A DNA stretch of 64,000 nucleotides from Candidatus Protochlamydia phocaeensis. GTDB lineage: Bacteria; Chlamydiota; Chlamydiia; Chlamydiales; Parachlamydiaceae. The stretch lies in contig NZ_FCNU01000019.1 in NCBI RefSeq assembly GCF_001545115.1, positions 40,734 through 104,733 on the forward strand, written 5' to 3'. The position numbers were made by a program, and so were the translations under genes. The notes beneath the pieces are model-generated. The model saw nothing but the letters and a program-made list of their open reading frames with translations. It did no database searches and was not told the DNA's origin. Below, piece by piece: positions 53,980 to 62,546 of this stretch; the first letter of the stretch is position 1; the number at the start of each line of letters is the position of its first letter.

Positions 53980-54140
53980 ACCTGAGCTTGAAGTTTTTTT
54001 GCCTGTTGGACTGACGTGAAAGCTCTTGCAGATGAACAAATGACAAGACGGTCCCTATTTTTTAATATTGGCCGTCTTGTCATTTGTTCATCTCCGCGGC
54101 TTTGACACAGTCGAAAGAGCAAAAAACTCCAAACTCATGT
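53980..54140. mobile_element. MITE-like palindromic element, long form (161 bp)
   Basis: Ends ACCTGAGCTTGAAGTTTTTT and AAAAAACTCCAAACTCATGT, flanked by the exact 6-bp direct repeat ATTTAT (53974-53979, 54141-54146). Inside, 54031-54051 and 54072-54092 form a perfect 21-bp stem (GATGAACAAATGACAAGACGG and its complement) around a 20-base loop. The whole element can fold into one long hairpin. Confidence 0.83.
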
Positions 54141-54271
54141 ATTTATGTTCGTTGATTCATGCCTATTTTTATAAAGCAAACACATGATTTTATAAAAATT
54201 ATTTGAACAGAAATGTAATGGCAAAAGAACTCAATGCGCTTTATTCAAATCCAGGCAAGATTTAAAAGGAG

Positions 54272-54703
54272 TCAAAGTTCTTGAAAGATATTGGTGCCAA
54301 ATTCCCCGGGACGCGATTTCCATTCAAAATACTCTATGAGAATTATTTTTCCTTCTTTATTCCTCTCTAGCTGACATGTAGATATGCCGTTATCGAGTTT
54401 GCCATCAAGTTGTAGCTGACAATAGCTGAACTCAAGCTGATGGGGGGTAGACAATTTGCCCACTAAAAAGCCTTTGTAAATTTTTCCTCCTTGGTATTCA
54501 GCAAATATCATCCCCTCTTGCTGTGAAAAATGAAAAATTGTTTCCTGATTGACCACTCCGTTTTCAGCCGTTTTGATGACATGCATTTTAATTCCGTCCA
54601 AATTAATCGGCTCGAGCGGATCGATAGTAAAAACCAATCCGGACGCAAAAAGGAAATGGGTAAAAACAATCGTTATAGTTGTTCTGTAAAGATGGTGGAA
54701 CAT
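54272..54703 (-). CDS. Small exported protein, n-acetylglutamate synthase-like annotation family
   Basis: 143 residues with a hydrophobic N-terminal signal or anchor (ITIVFTHFLFASGLVFT). The rest matches the pattern of a short beta-rich family often annotated, without support, as n-acetylglutamate synthase: ETIFHFSQQEGMIFAEYQGGKIYKG and the end YFEWKSRPGEFGTNIFQEL. Other members lack an export signal. The function is unknown. Confidence 0.65.
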   Translation of the reverse strand: MFHHLYRTTITIVFTHFLFASGLVFTIDPLEPINLDGIKMHVIKTAENGVVNQETIFHFSQQEGMIFAEYQGGKIYKGFLVGKLSTPHQLEFSYCQLQLDGKLDNGISTCQLERNKEGKIILIEYFEWKSRPGEFGTNIFQEL

Positions 54704-54861
54704 AGCAAGCTCTTGGTGTTTAATTGTTAAAAATAAAAAGTCATAGGCTTGAATGCGAGCTAATTCAACAGTAAAACATGAAAATTATTTTTTAATTTCC
54801 TTTAATAATTTGCGGTTTTCATTATAAAAATAAGCAAACAAAACGATAAAGGGAAAGACTA

Positions 54862-56274
54862 ATGGAAGAAGAAGCATACGATGTAGTAGTTTTTGGAAGC
54901 GGCGAGGGTGGAAAATATATTGCCTGGAACCTTGCCAAGCAAGGGCAGAAAGTTGCTGTCATTGAGCGGAAATATATTGGCGGCTCCTGTCCAAATATCG
55001 CTTGTCTTCCTAGCAAAAATATCATCCATAGCGCCAAAGTCGCTTCCTTATTCTTTAGAAGCCCCGAATTTGGAATTACCAAAGATAATTGCAAAATCAA
55101 TATGCAAGCTGTACGAGAACGCAAACGGCAGATGGTGAATGGGCTTGTCAACATGCATATTGATCTATTCAAAAAAAATGGAGCCGAACTGATCGTAGGA
55201 GAAGGCAAGTTTATCGGGCCTAAAACCATTCAAGTCACCGATGCGCAAGGAAAAGCCCGCCATTTAACCGGCAAAAAGATCATTTTAAGCACAGGTTCGC
55301 GCACAGCTATGGAGAACATCCCGGGCTTGAAAGAGGCAAAGCCCCTTACACATATAGAGGCCCTGGAGTTGGACCATATACCCGATCACCTTATTGTAAT
55401 CGGAGGAGGCTACATTGGTTTAGAACTCGCTCAAGCGATGCGGCGCTTTGGCAGCAAAGTGACAATCATTGAACGCAATGAGCGGCTTGTCCACCGAGAA
55501 GACAAGGATGTCTCCGAAGCACTTCAAGATTTATTCAAAGACGAAGGGATTGATTTTATTCCAAACGCCCATGTCGCAAGCGTTGAAGGGATCTCGGGCC
55601 AATCTGTAAAAGTCCATCTTGCTCAGTCCAACCGGACTATAGAAGGAACGGATTTGTTAGTTGCAACCGGACGCACGCCAAATACGGCCGGTATTGGTCT
55701 TGAACTGACGGAAGTCGAATTGACAGACAAGGGGCATATTAAAGTCAACGAACGCTTGGAAACGACAGCTCCCGATATTTGGGCTGTAGGCGATTGTGCC
55801 GGCAGTCCGCATTTTACCCATATCGCCTTCGATGATTTCCGCATCGTGTTGGAAAATATGAATGGAGGCAATCGGATAAAGACAGGTAGGCAAGTCCCTT
55901 ATTGCATGTTCATCGATCCTGAATTAGCCCGCATCGGTTTAAGCGAAACAGAGGCCAAAGCCCAAGGCATTCCCTATAGACTGGCCAAAATTCCCATGTC
56001 TCAAGTTTTACGCACCCGGACTTTATCGGAAACGCGTGGATTTATGAAAGCCTTAATCGATGCAAAAACAGATAAAATTTTGGGATTCACTGTTTTTGGG
56101 GTCGGAGCCGGAGAAATCATGGCATCCGTGCAAATTGCCATGCTAGGTGGACTGCCTTATACAACATTGAGAGATGCCATATTCACCCATCCCACATTGA
56201 TTGAAGGACTTATTCCCCTGTTTTCAGCCGTTCCGGCAGCTGAGAAAGCGCACGCCCAGGCTTTATCAAAATGA
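54862..56274 (+). CDS. FAD-dependent pyridine nucleotide-disulfide oxidoreductase
   Basis: 470 residues in the dihydrolipoamide dehydrogenase/mercuric reductase family. FAD loop VVVFGSGEGGKYIAW, redox disulfide GGSCPNIACLPSK (CxxxxC), NAD(P) loop VIGGGYIGLELAQAM, WAVGDCAG and the C-terminal THPTLIEGL with the active-site His. The usual partner is GGTCVNVGC; here CPNIAC, as in mercuric-reductase-like stand-alone proteins. Probable cytosolic thiol reductase. An inverted repeat terminator follows. Confidence 0.9.
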   Translation: MEEEAYDVVVFGSGEGGKYIAWNLAKQGQKVAVIERKYIGGSCPNIACLPSKNIIHSAKVASLFFRSPEFGITKDNCKINMQAVRERKRQMVNGLVNMHIDLFKKNGAELIVGEGKFIGPKTIQVTDAQGKARHLTGKKIILSTGSRTAMENIPGLKEAKPLTHIEALELDHIPDHLIVIGGGYIGLELAQAMRRFGSKVTIIERNERLVHREDKDVSEALQDLFKDEGIDFIPNAHVASVEGISGQSVKVHLAQSNRTIEGTDLLVATGRTPNTAGIGLELTEVELTDKGHIKVNERLETTAPDIWAVGDCAGSPHFTHIAFDDFRIVLENMNGGNRIKTGRQVPYCMFIDPELARIGLSETEAKAQGIPYRLAKIPMSQVLRTRTLSETRGFMKALIDAKTDKILGFTVFGVGAGEIMASVQIAMLGGLPYTTLRDAIFTHPTLIEGLIPLFSAVPAAEKAHAQALSK

Positions 56275-56343
56275 TAGAGCAAAATTTTTACGTTGAGTAG
56301 GAATTGGCAGCTTGCACCTCTTCGCTCGCCTTAAAATAAAGAG

Positions 56344-56371
56344 CCGGACAGCTTTTTAAAAAGCTGTCCGG
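56344..56371. terminator. Perfect 28-bp palindrome, bidirectional terminator
   Basis: CCGGACAGCTTTTT is followed directly by its exact complement AAAAAGCTGTCCGG. It lies between two convergent genes (oxidoreductase and bicupin) and can form a hairpin with T-rich centre on either strand. Confidence 0.65.
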
Positions 56372-56415
56372 TTAGCAGCTATTGCACATAGCCTTAGAAA
56401 ATTAGTCATTTCAAT

Positions 56416-57420
56416 CTAAACAGGCACGATGACAAGCGGTCCTTCAGGTTTTTTGAAGGCATTAAAGTAAGCGGGCTCGACATTGAAAATAGAGGCGAGC
56501 ACTTCGTTGGAATAAGCCCCTATGGCTTCCCCTATTCCAATATAGTCCGGTGTGGCATGGCTAAAAAAGGCGATCACTTCCACTTGATCCGGACCAATAT
56601 TTTCAATATTGTGAAAATGACAAGCGGGAGCAAAGGCCCCTTCTCCGCCCTTCACTTCTAATACTTCTACATGTCCATTAGGTGAAAGCACCGTAATGCG
56701 TGTTTTTCCTTTGACGATGTAAACGAGCTCGCCCGCGTTGGTATGCCAATGCGGCTCTACACAGCCTTTTGGATTTAATCCAAATCCCAGTATCCCTAAT
56801 TCTTGCAGAACGGGAAGATTGGCTTTTGTTCCCACCTGCAAATAGCCCCCTTTCGTCTCGACCGTTTTTGCGCTATCTTCGATGTCAAACTTATATTGGC
56901 TTGCGATGTCTTCTGAAACGCTCTTCTGCTGAGGAAGCGTTTTAATGAGCTCATTATTTTTTGCTTTCTTGAGCCCATCAATAAAGCCAGAAGATGTATT
57001 AAACGTGCTGTTAAAGACACTATCCGAAATGGAGTGCACGGCTTTTGACAAATACATCATCTCCGGGTAGGAATGGCTCAACGTAAAATTGATGACGCTT
57101 TCCTCTTCACCGATATTTTCAATATGGTGCACATAACCGTGAGGAATGAAAAACATCTCGCCTTTTTTTACTGTGAACGTTTCCACTCCGTTCGGCGTAC
57201 GCATAACCACTAAAACCTTTCCCTGCGTACAATAACCAATTTTATGGGCATTGGCATGCCAAATCGGATCTAAAGAGCCTCGTTTGCTTAGTTTTAAATT
57301 AGCAAAGGAAGTATTGACAAACCCAGGCACTTCTTTGGCAGTCACACATGTCAGACTGCCTGCCTGATTACTCACAAGAGGTTTAATCGATCCTAAGCTG
57401 AAAAAAAAGTTGCTATTCAT
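56416..57420 (-). CDS. Bicupin (oxalate decarboxylase-like)
   Basis: 334 residues with two cupin domains. The first (about 45-140) has WHANAHKIGYCTQGK and VPHGYVHHIEN-type second motif; the canonical Glu is replaced by Lys. The second (about 215-310) has PHWHTNAGELVYIVKG with the full H-x-H-x4-E set and FAPACHFHNIEN. This is the layout of Mn-dependent oxalate decarboxylase, with only the C-terminal metal site intact. The substrate is uncertain. Confidence 0.87.
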   Translation of the reverse strand: MNSNFFFSLGSIKPLVSNQAGSLTCVTAKEVPGFVNTSFANLKLSKRGSLDPIWHANAHKIGYCTQGKVLVVMRTPNGVETFTVKKGEMFFIPHGYVHHIENIGEEESVINFTLSHSYPEMMYLSKAVHSISDSVFNSTFNTSSGFIDGLKKAKNNELIKTLPQQKSVSEDIASQYKFDIEDSAKTVETKGGYLQVGTKANLPVLQELGILGFGLNPKGCVEPHWHTNAGELVYIVKGKTRITVLSPNGHVEVLEVKGGEGAFAPACHFHNIENIGPDQVEVIAFFSHATPDYIGIGEAIGAYSNEVLASIFNVEPAYFNAFKKPEGPLVIVPV

Positions 57421-57640
57421 ACGCTTCCTTATAAAATTAGTCTTAAGGCATTACTATCATCAAATAGAAGATGAGCAGCCATTTAAATTAGCCTTATCTT
57501 CTTTTGATCTCCTGAAAGTGATAAATTAAAAATTAATTTATGTATAATTTTTTCTATCAAACGCACGAAGCTGTCAGGTTTTTGGCCGTTTTGCACGCGG
57601 AAAAGTTTATAGAAAATTGTAAAGCGTCGGATTGACCGGA
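57421..57640. other. A+T-rich upstream region of the bicupin gene
   Basis: No gene was recognised. It should include the promoter of the minus-strand bicupin gene. Confidence 0.35.
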
Positions 57641-57810
57641 TACGAGGATGCATTAAAACTCAAATTTGAATGGCATAGATGAGAAAAAAACTCAAACTCA
57701 GGTGACTAGACAAAGCAAGCGACGCGAGTGGCGCATGGGCAGCAGCCGTGGGTGGCGGCGCAACCGCAATCCACGGACAACGCGTAAAAATCACGTTAGG
57801 GCGCAGCTGA
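57641..57810. repeat. G+C-rich hairpin repeat, copy 2, with a MITE right end inside
   Basis: It starts ACGAGGATGCATTAAAACTCAAATTTG, includes GAAAAAAACTCAAACTCAGGT (the MITE right end), and then CAAAGCAAGC... leading to a hairpin at 57746-57776 (CCGTGG...GCGG pairing with CCGC...CCACGG). The tail GACAACGCGTAAAAATC matches copy 1. Order and spacing are conserved between copies. Confidence 0.6.
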
Positions 57811-57901
57811 AGAGACTGCCATCAAATTAACTTGGCGATCAAAAGTGGCTTATCCATTTAACCCGCCTAATTTAACAACAGTCCCTATCAATGGAAAATA
57901 T

Positions 57902-58552
57902 TTAAAACTCTTTATTTTCTATAGGATGGGCTGCATTAAATACCCAAGCAGCAACCGCGCCGCCCAGTAAATTGGCAATAAGATAGACCCACAGGTTAGA
58001 CCAGGCGCTGGATTTGAGAACGCTTAATCCTAAAGCGACTGCTGGATTTAAAGCCGCGCTAGAAAGATTTCCGATCGCATAGGCTCCCACAAGCACAGTA
58101 AAGCCAATTGCTAATCCAAAATAAGAATTTCCATCTGTTGCTCGTGCGGCTGCCACATTCAACACGACATAACACAAAGCAAAAGTAAACAAAAACTCCA
58201 GCACAAATGCTTTATCATATTGGATTTCAATAGCATGAGAAGAAAATCCATCTTTTAAATAAGCAGTCAATAAGGCGGCAATGATACCGGCAACAAATTG
58301 AACAACCCAATAGATTCCCAAATCTCTGCTGGAAAGTTTTTTGGCTATAAAAGCCGCTAAAGAAACAGCAGGATTATAATGCCCTCCTGAGATATGGCCT
58401 CCGGCAAAAACCATGACCATTAAAATGGATCCAATAGCTAACGGAGCCCACAAACCAATATTATGCGGATCAAGCGTGACCAATCCTACGGTCAAAACAA
58501 GAAAAAAGGTTCCTATAAACTCATAAATATATCTGATATAATCTCTTTCCAT
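57902..58552 (-). CDS. Aquaporin (MIP family)
   Basis: 216 residues with six helices and both NPA boxes: HYNPAVSL (60-62) and ALNPAVAL (near 168-170). The aromatic/Arg filter position after the second NPA is hydrophobic (NPAVALG, without the usual Arg), which would widen or change selectivity. AqpZ-like channels pass water; relatives pass glycerol. Located alone. Confidence 0.9.
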   Translation of the reverse strand: MERDYIRYIYEFIGTFFLVLTVGLVTLDPHNIGLWAPLAIGSILMVMVFAGGHISGGHYNPAVSLAAFIAKKLSSRDLGIYWVVQFVAGIIAALLTAYLKDGFSSHAIEIQYDKAFVLEFLFTFALCYVVLNVAAARATDGNSYFGLAIGFTVLVGAYAIGNLSSAALNPAVALGLSVLKSSAWSNLWVYLIANLLGGAVAAWVFNAAHPIENKEF

Positions 58553-58932
58553 ATCACTCCTTATTTAGGTTAATTTCTTTCATATAATAACTATTTAAAT
58601 ATTTAGTAAATAAATTTGTTATAAAGCCATTTACAACTTCAATTTCTATCCATTGTCTCCTGCCAAGCGATTGAGTTGACAACAAGGCCGGAGTTCTAAA
58701 ATGAGAGTTTGCCACGCATAGGAATAAAGCCCTTTTCCTCTTGTTCATTGCTCATATGAAAACGCCAATCAGTTCTGGGAAAAAAACAATTTTATCCCAC
58801 AAAATATTTACGTTTAAGTCTTGGCTATGCGGGAAAGAGAGCTTGATTTTCAATTGAAAAAAAAATTAGATTGCTTTCATCAGTTTTTAGAAAAATAGAT
58901 TCTCCCATAGACCTTTTATGAGGGATAAGCCC
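58553..58932. other. Intergenic region
   Basis: No gene supported; a short minus-strand frame at 58554-58748 has no family features. The final bases carry a GAGG ribosome site for the next gene. Confidence 0.4.
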
Positions 58933-59511
58933 ATGCATTTTATTTTGAAAATCGCCCTTTTATGTTTAGTCTTTTGCGGATATGAAGACCTTTCAGCCTC
59001 TAGCGGTCACGATAAATTTCAAGCGTTGAGCCAAAAGAAATTTAAAAAATACAAGTCTATTCTTGCAAACTCTACCTGGATTGTTCCCCCTTCCACTCTG
59101 ATGGCAATTAACTATACAGCCGGAACGGAAACTGCTCTGACCGATCAAACAGTCTGGGTCATTAGTCGCTTTGAAAATGGCTATTTTTTTGGCGATGCCT
59201 ATGTAGGCATCAATGGCATTCCCACCTCGCATATGAAGCTAGTCGGATCTGTCACGCCTTTTGGAGAGGTTTATATTGCTTTTTATCCCGCAGCAGGAAA
59301 TTTGTTAACGACCGACGTTGTCAACGGGATAGGAAAATTGAGGAGAATCCAAAATGAATATGTCTTTATCATGCAGATGAATAGTGCTCCAACCAACCTC
59401 ACTGGACTTGCACACTGGTCTTACATGATCAGCGTAGATAAAGAGGACTATCTTTACCAGAATCTTCCCGGTATGAACATAAGCGTGCCCCAATTCATCA
59501 GTCTTTTCTAA
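58933..59511 (+). CDS. Exported protein of unknown function
   Basis: 192 residues from ATG 58933, placed 9 bases after GAGG; an ATG at 58918 is possible. The signal peptide is MHFILKIALLCLVFCGYEDLSA. The mature part has beta-rich segments with aromatic residues (WIVPPSTLMAINYTAG, VWVISRFENGYFFGDAYVG, HWSYMISVDKEDYL). No family recognised. The third base of its TAA stop is the first base of a MITE. Confidence 0.68.
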   Translation: MHFILKIALLCLVFCGYEDLSASSGHDKFQALSQKKFKKYKSILANSTWIVPPSTLMAINYTAGTETALTDQTVWVISRFENGYFFGDAYVGINGIPTSHMKLVGSVTPFGEVYIAFYPAAGNLLTTDVVNGIGKLRRIQNEYVFIMQMNSAPTNLTGLAHWSYMISVDKEDYLYQNLPGMNISVPQFISLF

Positions 59512-59596
59512 CCTGAGTTTGGACTGATCTGAAAGTTCTTGCCATTTGTTCATCTCCGCAGCTTTGACGCAGTCGAAAGGGCAAAAAAACTCAGGT
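59511..59596. mobile_element. MITE-like palindromic element, short form (86 bp)
   Basis: Ends ACCTGAGTTTGGA and AAAAAAACTCAGGT, flanked by the exact direct repeat TTCTA (59506-59510, 59597-59601). The interior keeps CTGATCTGAAAGTTCTTGCC and the right-hand GCTTTGACGCAGTCGAAAGG. It abuts a stop codon. Confidence 0.8.
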
Positions 59597-59601
59597 TTCT
59601 A

Positions 59602-59938
59602 ATTCTCCATGGCCTCGCCTCTTTTATCACTTCCTTAGCTAAATTTTAGCGTTGAATAAAAGCGCTGCCTTTAACCGAGCGAGGATGGCAAAAGAGGTAT
59701 TTGAACGAATAGAAAAGAGGATAGCCGCGATAAAATCGCACCTATTATTGCATTAACTATCTGCAATAAATAAATTAATAAAACCGCTTTCAATTCCAAT
59801 ATCCCTTAATTTCTTTCTCTCCAAAGGCGTTTTAATTTCAGCCGGCCACCATACATTAAAAACCGTGATTAAGAAGGCCATGTTTCCTGGGTATTAATCC
59901 CATCAAAAACAGGCCTTCAGATCCCATTCCTGCTTACT
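59602..59938. other. Intergenic region
   Basis: No gene or RNA recognised in these 337 bases beyond the MITE. Confidence 0.4.
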
Positions 59939-60637
59939 TTATTTATGCGATAAAGGAATTTGCAAATCTTTCTTTATATAAATTTCAACATAACCGGGCA
60001 ATCTTGTGGGATCGTTGAGTTGCTGTAAGCGATCGATAAATCTTTGATCTTTTTGCTCTGTGAGATACACAATGCGCCAGACATTAAGGGGGGTATTTTC
60101 TTCACCTTCGACGGAATGCTGCACATGAAAAAGGGGCTGATCATTTTGCAAATAAATGTCTTCTCCCTCGCTATTTTTTAAGCGTTGAGATCCGATAAAA
60201 GTCACTTTTTGATCTTTATAGTTCAAATAGACCTTTTCAAATACCTCGGCATAGACATCGCTATTTAGCCATTGCTTCTGCTCTGTAGACCTGACAAATA
60301 CCTCATCTCCATTTTCCAAAACTTTTCTATCCCAAGATTTTCCGTCCCGTACAACATAAGAGAGGTATGTTTTAGGATCCCATGCTTTTCTTATTTCTAC
60401 ATCCCACAGCAGCTGGCGAGTGAAATGGATGGGAATGGGCGTTTCATAATACTTGGACAGAATGTCATTGATATTTGCGTCGTCTAATCTGGCTTGCGTA
60501 TAATCCGGATTATTCCACGCTTGCTCAAATTCTTCTTCTGCCTCATTCATGGCATATGCATTTAGAAAGGAAAAGGTACATATAGATAAAGCCAACGCAA
60601 CCATCGTTTTGCGTGTTTTACAAATAAATTTAAACAT
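59939..60637 (-). CDS. Exported protein of unknown function
   Basis: 232 residues with a signal peptide (VALALSICTFSFLNAYA). The mature part is acidic at first (NEAEEEFEQAW) and later beta-rich, ending in a basic tail. It shows no motif of a known family; the pattern of paired beta strands with IRKAWDPKTYLSYVVRDG faintly recalls START-like proteins. Unknown role in the periplasm or beyond. Confidence 0.68.
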   Translation of the reverse strand: MFKFICKTRKTMVALALSICTFSFLNAYAMNEAEEEFEQAWNNPDYTQARLDDANINDILSKYYETPIPIHFTRQLLWDVEIRKAWDPKTYLSYVVRDGKSWDRKVLENGDEVFVRSTEQKQWLNSDVYAEVFEKVYLNYKDQKVTFIGSQRLKNSEGEDIYLQNDQPLFHVQHSVEGEENTPLNVWRIVYLTEQKDQRFIDRLQQLNDPTRLPGYVEIYIKKDLQIPLSHK

Positions 60638-60890
60638 AATTCGCCCTCTTGAGAAAATTTATTTTGAAATAAGAAATTTATTTTCCATCCCCTTAATAAT
60701 GTATTTACCGCAGTTTTTGCTATTTCCTCCTCTACCCTTACTTATTAAAGGAAATTGCGAATACTAGTGATCAAGATTAAATCTCAAGTCCGACTTTTTT
60801 TAGAGAATGAACAGTAATTTTATAAAAAAAATTCATCTTTATTTAAAGAAAATTCTATACAAGAAATGAGTAAATCTTCTTACTACTAAG
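60638..60890. other. A+T-rich intergenic region
   Basis: No gene recognised. It should contain the promoter of the exported protein at 60637. Confidence 0.35.
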
Positions 60891-60905
60891 AACCTGTTAA
60901 AAAAC
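60891..60905. repeat. Sequence like the IS5-type terminus at 63874
   Basis: AACCTGTTAAAAAAC here matches AGCCTGTTAAAAAAC at about 63876-63890, just before the IS5-like transposase. It may be a solo or decayed IS end. Confidence 0.4.
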
Positions 60906-60907
60906 TT

Positions 60908-61215
60908 CTAAGAAACAGTGATCCGAATTCGGCTTCCATCAAAAAGCTTATCGGATAAAAAATCTATGGCCCAACACTCATTCTTGCTGCTTGCCAAGGT
61001 CGGCAATAGACGAATCTTAAGACTGCCCCCTTCTTTTAGGGATCTTATCCCTGCAGTCCCTCTTTTTGTATAATCTATAAATCCGCTTATGATTGGTTGA
61101 TCTTCTCCCCCTTTCTTTGCAATAACGTATGAATATGTCTGTAACCATCTCTCACTCGTATTGAAACAATTTCCTTAATCTTTAGCGTCAAAACAGCCTA
61201 TCGTGCGCATTTGCC
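60908..61215 (-). pseudogene. IS3-family transposase (OrfB) remnant
   Basis: Translated on the minus strand in three frames: YRHIHTLLQRKGEKIN, NHKRIYRLYKKR and KNECWAIDFLSDKLFDGSRI. These are successive blocks of the IS3/IS150-type OrfB, the last containing the first catalytic Asp (IDF) of the DDE integrase domain. Frameshifts and the lost remainder show a dead element. Confidence 0.72.
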
Positions 61216-61605
61216 TACCTGTTATTTAAGTGATCGAATAAGGCATATTTTTATGACTGGATCTGGAAAACTCAGTAATACTCAACCAGCTAGCCTCGCC
61301 GCTTGCATGAGATGGAGCTCTAACAAGTATTCTTTTTTTTCAAAAAATAAATTTATTTATTGACAGAACCTTAAATCAATTATTAAGGTATGAAATGTTA
61401 ATGGTTAAAGGGACTTTTTCTAGATTCAATTAAGTTGGTTTAAAATCCACTTTTGCGCATCGTCTAAATTAAAAGCTTGGGAAATTAAAATGTTTTCATG
61501 TCTTTTATTTTAGATGATGCATCAAAAGCCTCTCTTTCATTTACTTAACTGAATTCAGGGATAGGCTCTCAGGGATTTGAACGGTTAACTATACTTAGGA
61601 TACAT
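61216..61605. other. Upstream region of the collagen-like gene
   Basis: No gene recognised. AGGATACAT just before 61606 is a plausible ribosome site. Confidence 0.35.
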
Positions 61606-62478
61606 ATGAATTTACATATGCTCGTTTTGCTGTTGGCATTAGCCATGCCTTTGACTGCAACCCAGGAAGGTATAAGGGCTGCCAATTTACAAGATCGTAT
61701 CTTGTTAAAAAATCAAGATAATATTCTAATCCCAGATAATGACAAAGAATGTTGCAAGGGGTGCAATGACTGTCGTCGGACCCTATCTGGGGCTGAGCTA
61801 TTGCAACAAGTACAAAAAACTCTGAATGAGGGAATATTTGCACTACCGCAGATTCAGCCACTAGTAGCACAACAAATCATTTTACCAAACCTGTCCAACC
61901 CGCAAGTGATACAAACACTGGCACAGGTTATTGCAGCAAATGGTATCGGCGGACCTGCTGGACCTGCTGGACCTGCTGGTGCGACAGGAGCTACAGGAGC
62001 TACAGGAGCTACAGGAGCTACGGGAGCCCAAGGTCCAGCAGGCGGAGTTAGCGGATTTGGTGATTTTTTCGCGTTAATGCCCCCCAACAATGCTGCGACT
62101 GTTGGAGTGGGTACTGCCGTAGAGTTTCCACAAACTCAAGGTACTACTCTTGGAATCATACGCCTATCTAATACTCAATTTGAATTGAGTAGCATTGGTA
62201 CTTATCTAGTCATGTTTCAAGTGAGTGTAACTGAACCTGGACAATTAGTTTTAGGTCTTGATACTTCCACAGGAGTCACTGAACTACCATATACAGTAGT
62301 CGGACGAGCAACCGGCACTTCTCAGATAGTGGGAATAGCTATTGTGACTACGACAAGCATAAATGAAGTACTGACAGTTCGTAATCCTAGCTCGAATTCT
62401 ACTGCACTAACTATTACTCCTCTAGCAGGAGGAGTTGATCCTGTTTCAGCACATCTTGTGATTATTCGACTTTTATAA
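61606..62478 (+). CDS. Secreted collagen-like protein with BclA-like C-terminal domain
   Basis: 290 residues. Signal peptide MNLHMLVLLLALAMPLTA, then a Cys-containing segment (DKECCKGCNDC), a helix-rich stretch, and a short collagen tract of about 10 G-X-Y triplets (GPA x3, GAT x5, GAQ, GPA; DNA 61951-62040). The C-terminal domain (GDFFALMPPNNAATVGVGTAVEFPQ...) resembles the BclA/exosporium-type beta-jellyroll. Such proteins are trimers on cell or spore surfaces. It is followed 68 bases later by the MOMP-like gene. Confidence 0.82.
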   Translation: MNLHMLVLLLALAMPLTATQEGIRAANLQDRILLKNQDNILIPDNDKECCKGCNDCRRTLSGAELLQQVQKTLNEGIFALPQIQPLVAQQIILPNLSNPQVIQTLAQVIAANGIGGPAGPAGPAGATGATGATGATGATGAQGPAGGVSGFGDFFALMPPNNAATVGVGTAVEFPQTQGTTLGIIRLSNTQFELSSIGTYLVMFQVSVTEPGQLVLGLDTSTGVTELPYTVVGRATGTSQIVGIAIVTTTSINEVLTVRNPSSNSTALTITPLAGGVDPVSAHLVIIRLL

Positions 62479-62546
62479 TGACAGGATTAACCACTAAAGA
62501 ATATGTAAATAATGTTACGGCCAATTAACATAGGAAAAATACTTGT

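Noticed and set aside
58554..58748. Minus-strand 64-residue frame upstream of the aquaporin gene
   Set aside because: Low complexity, no signal and no ribosome site; more likely aquaporin leader sequence.
61854..62090. Pro/Ala-rich minus-strand frame opposite the collagen tract
   Set aside because: Complement of the Gly-rich repeat; periodic but not independent.
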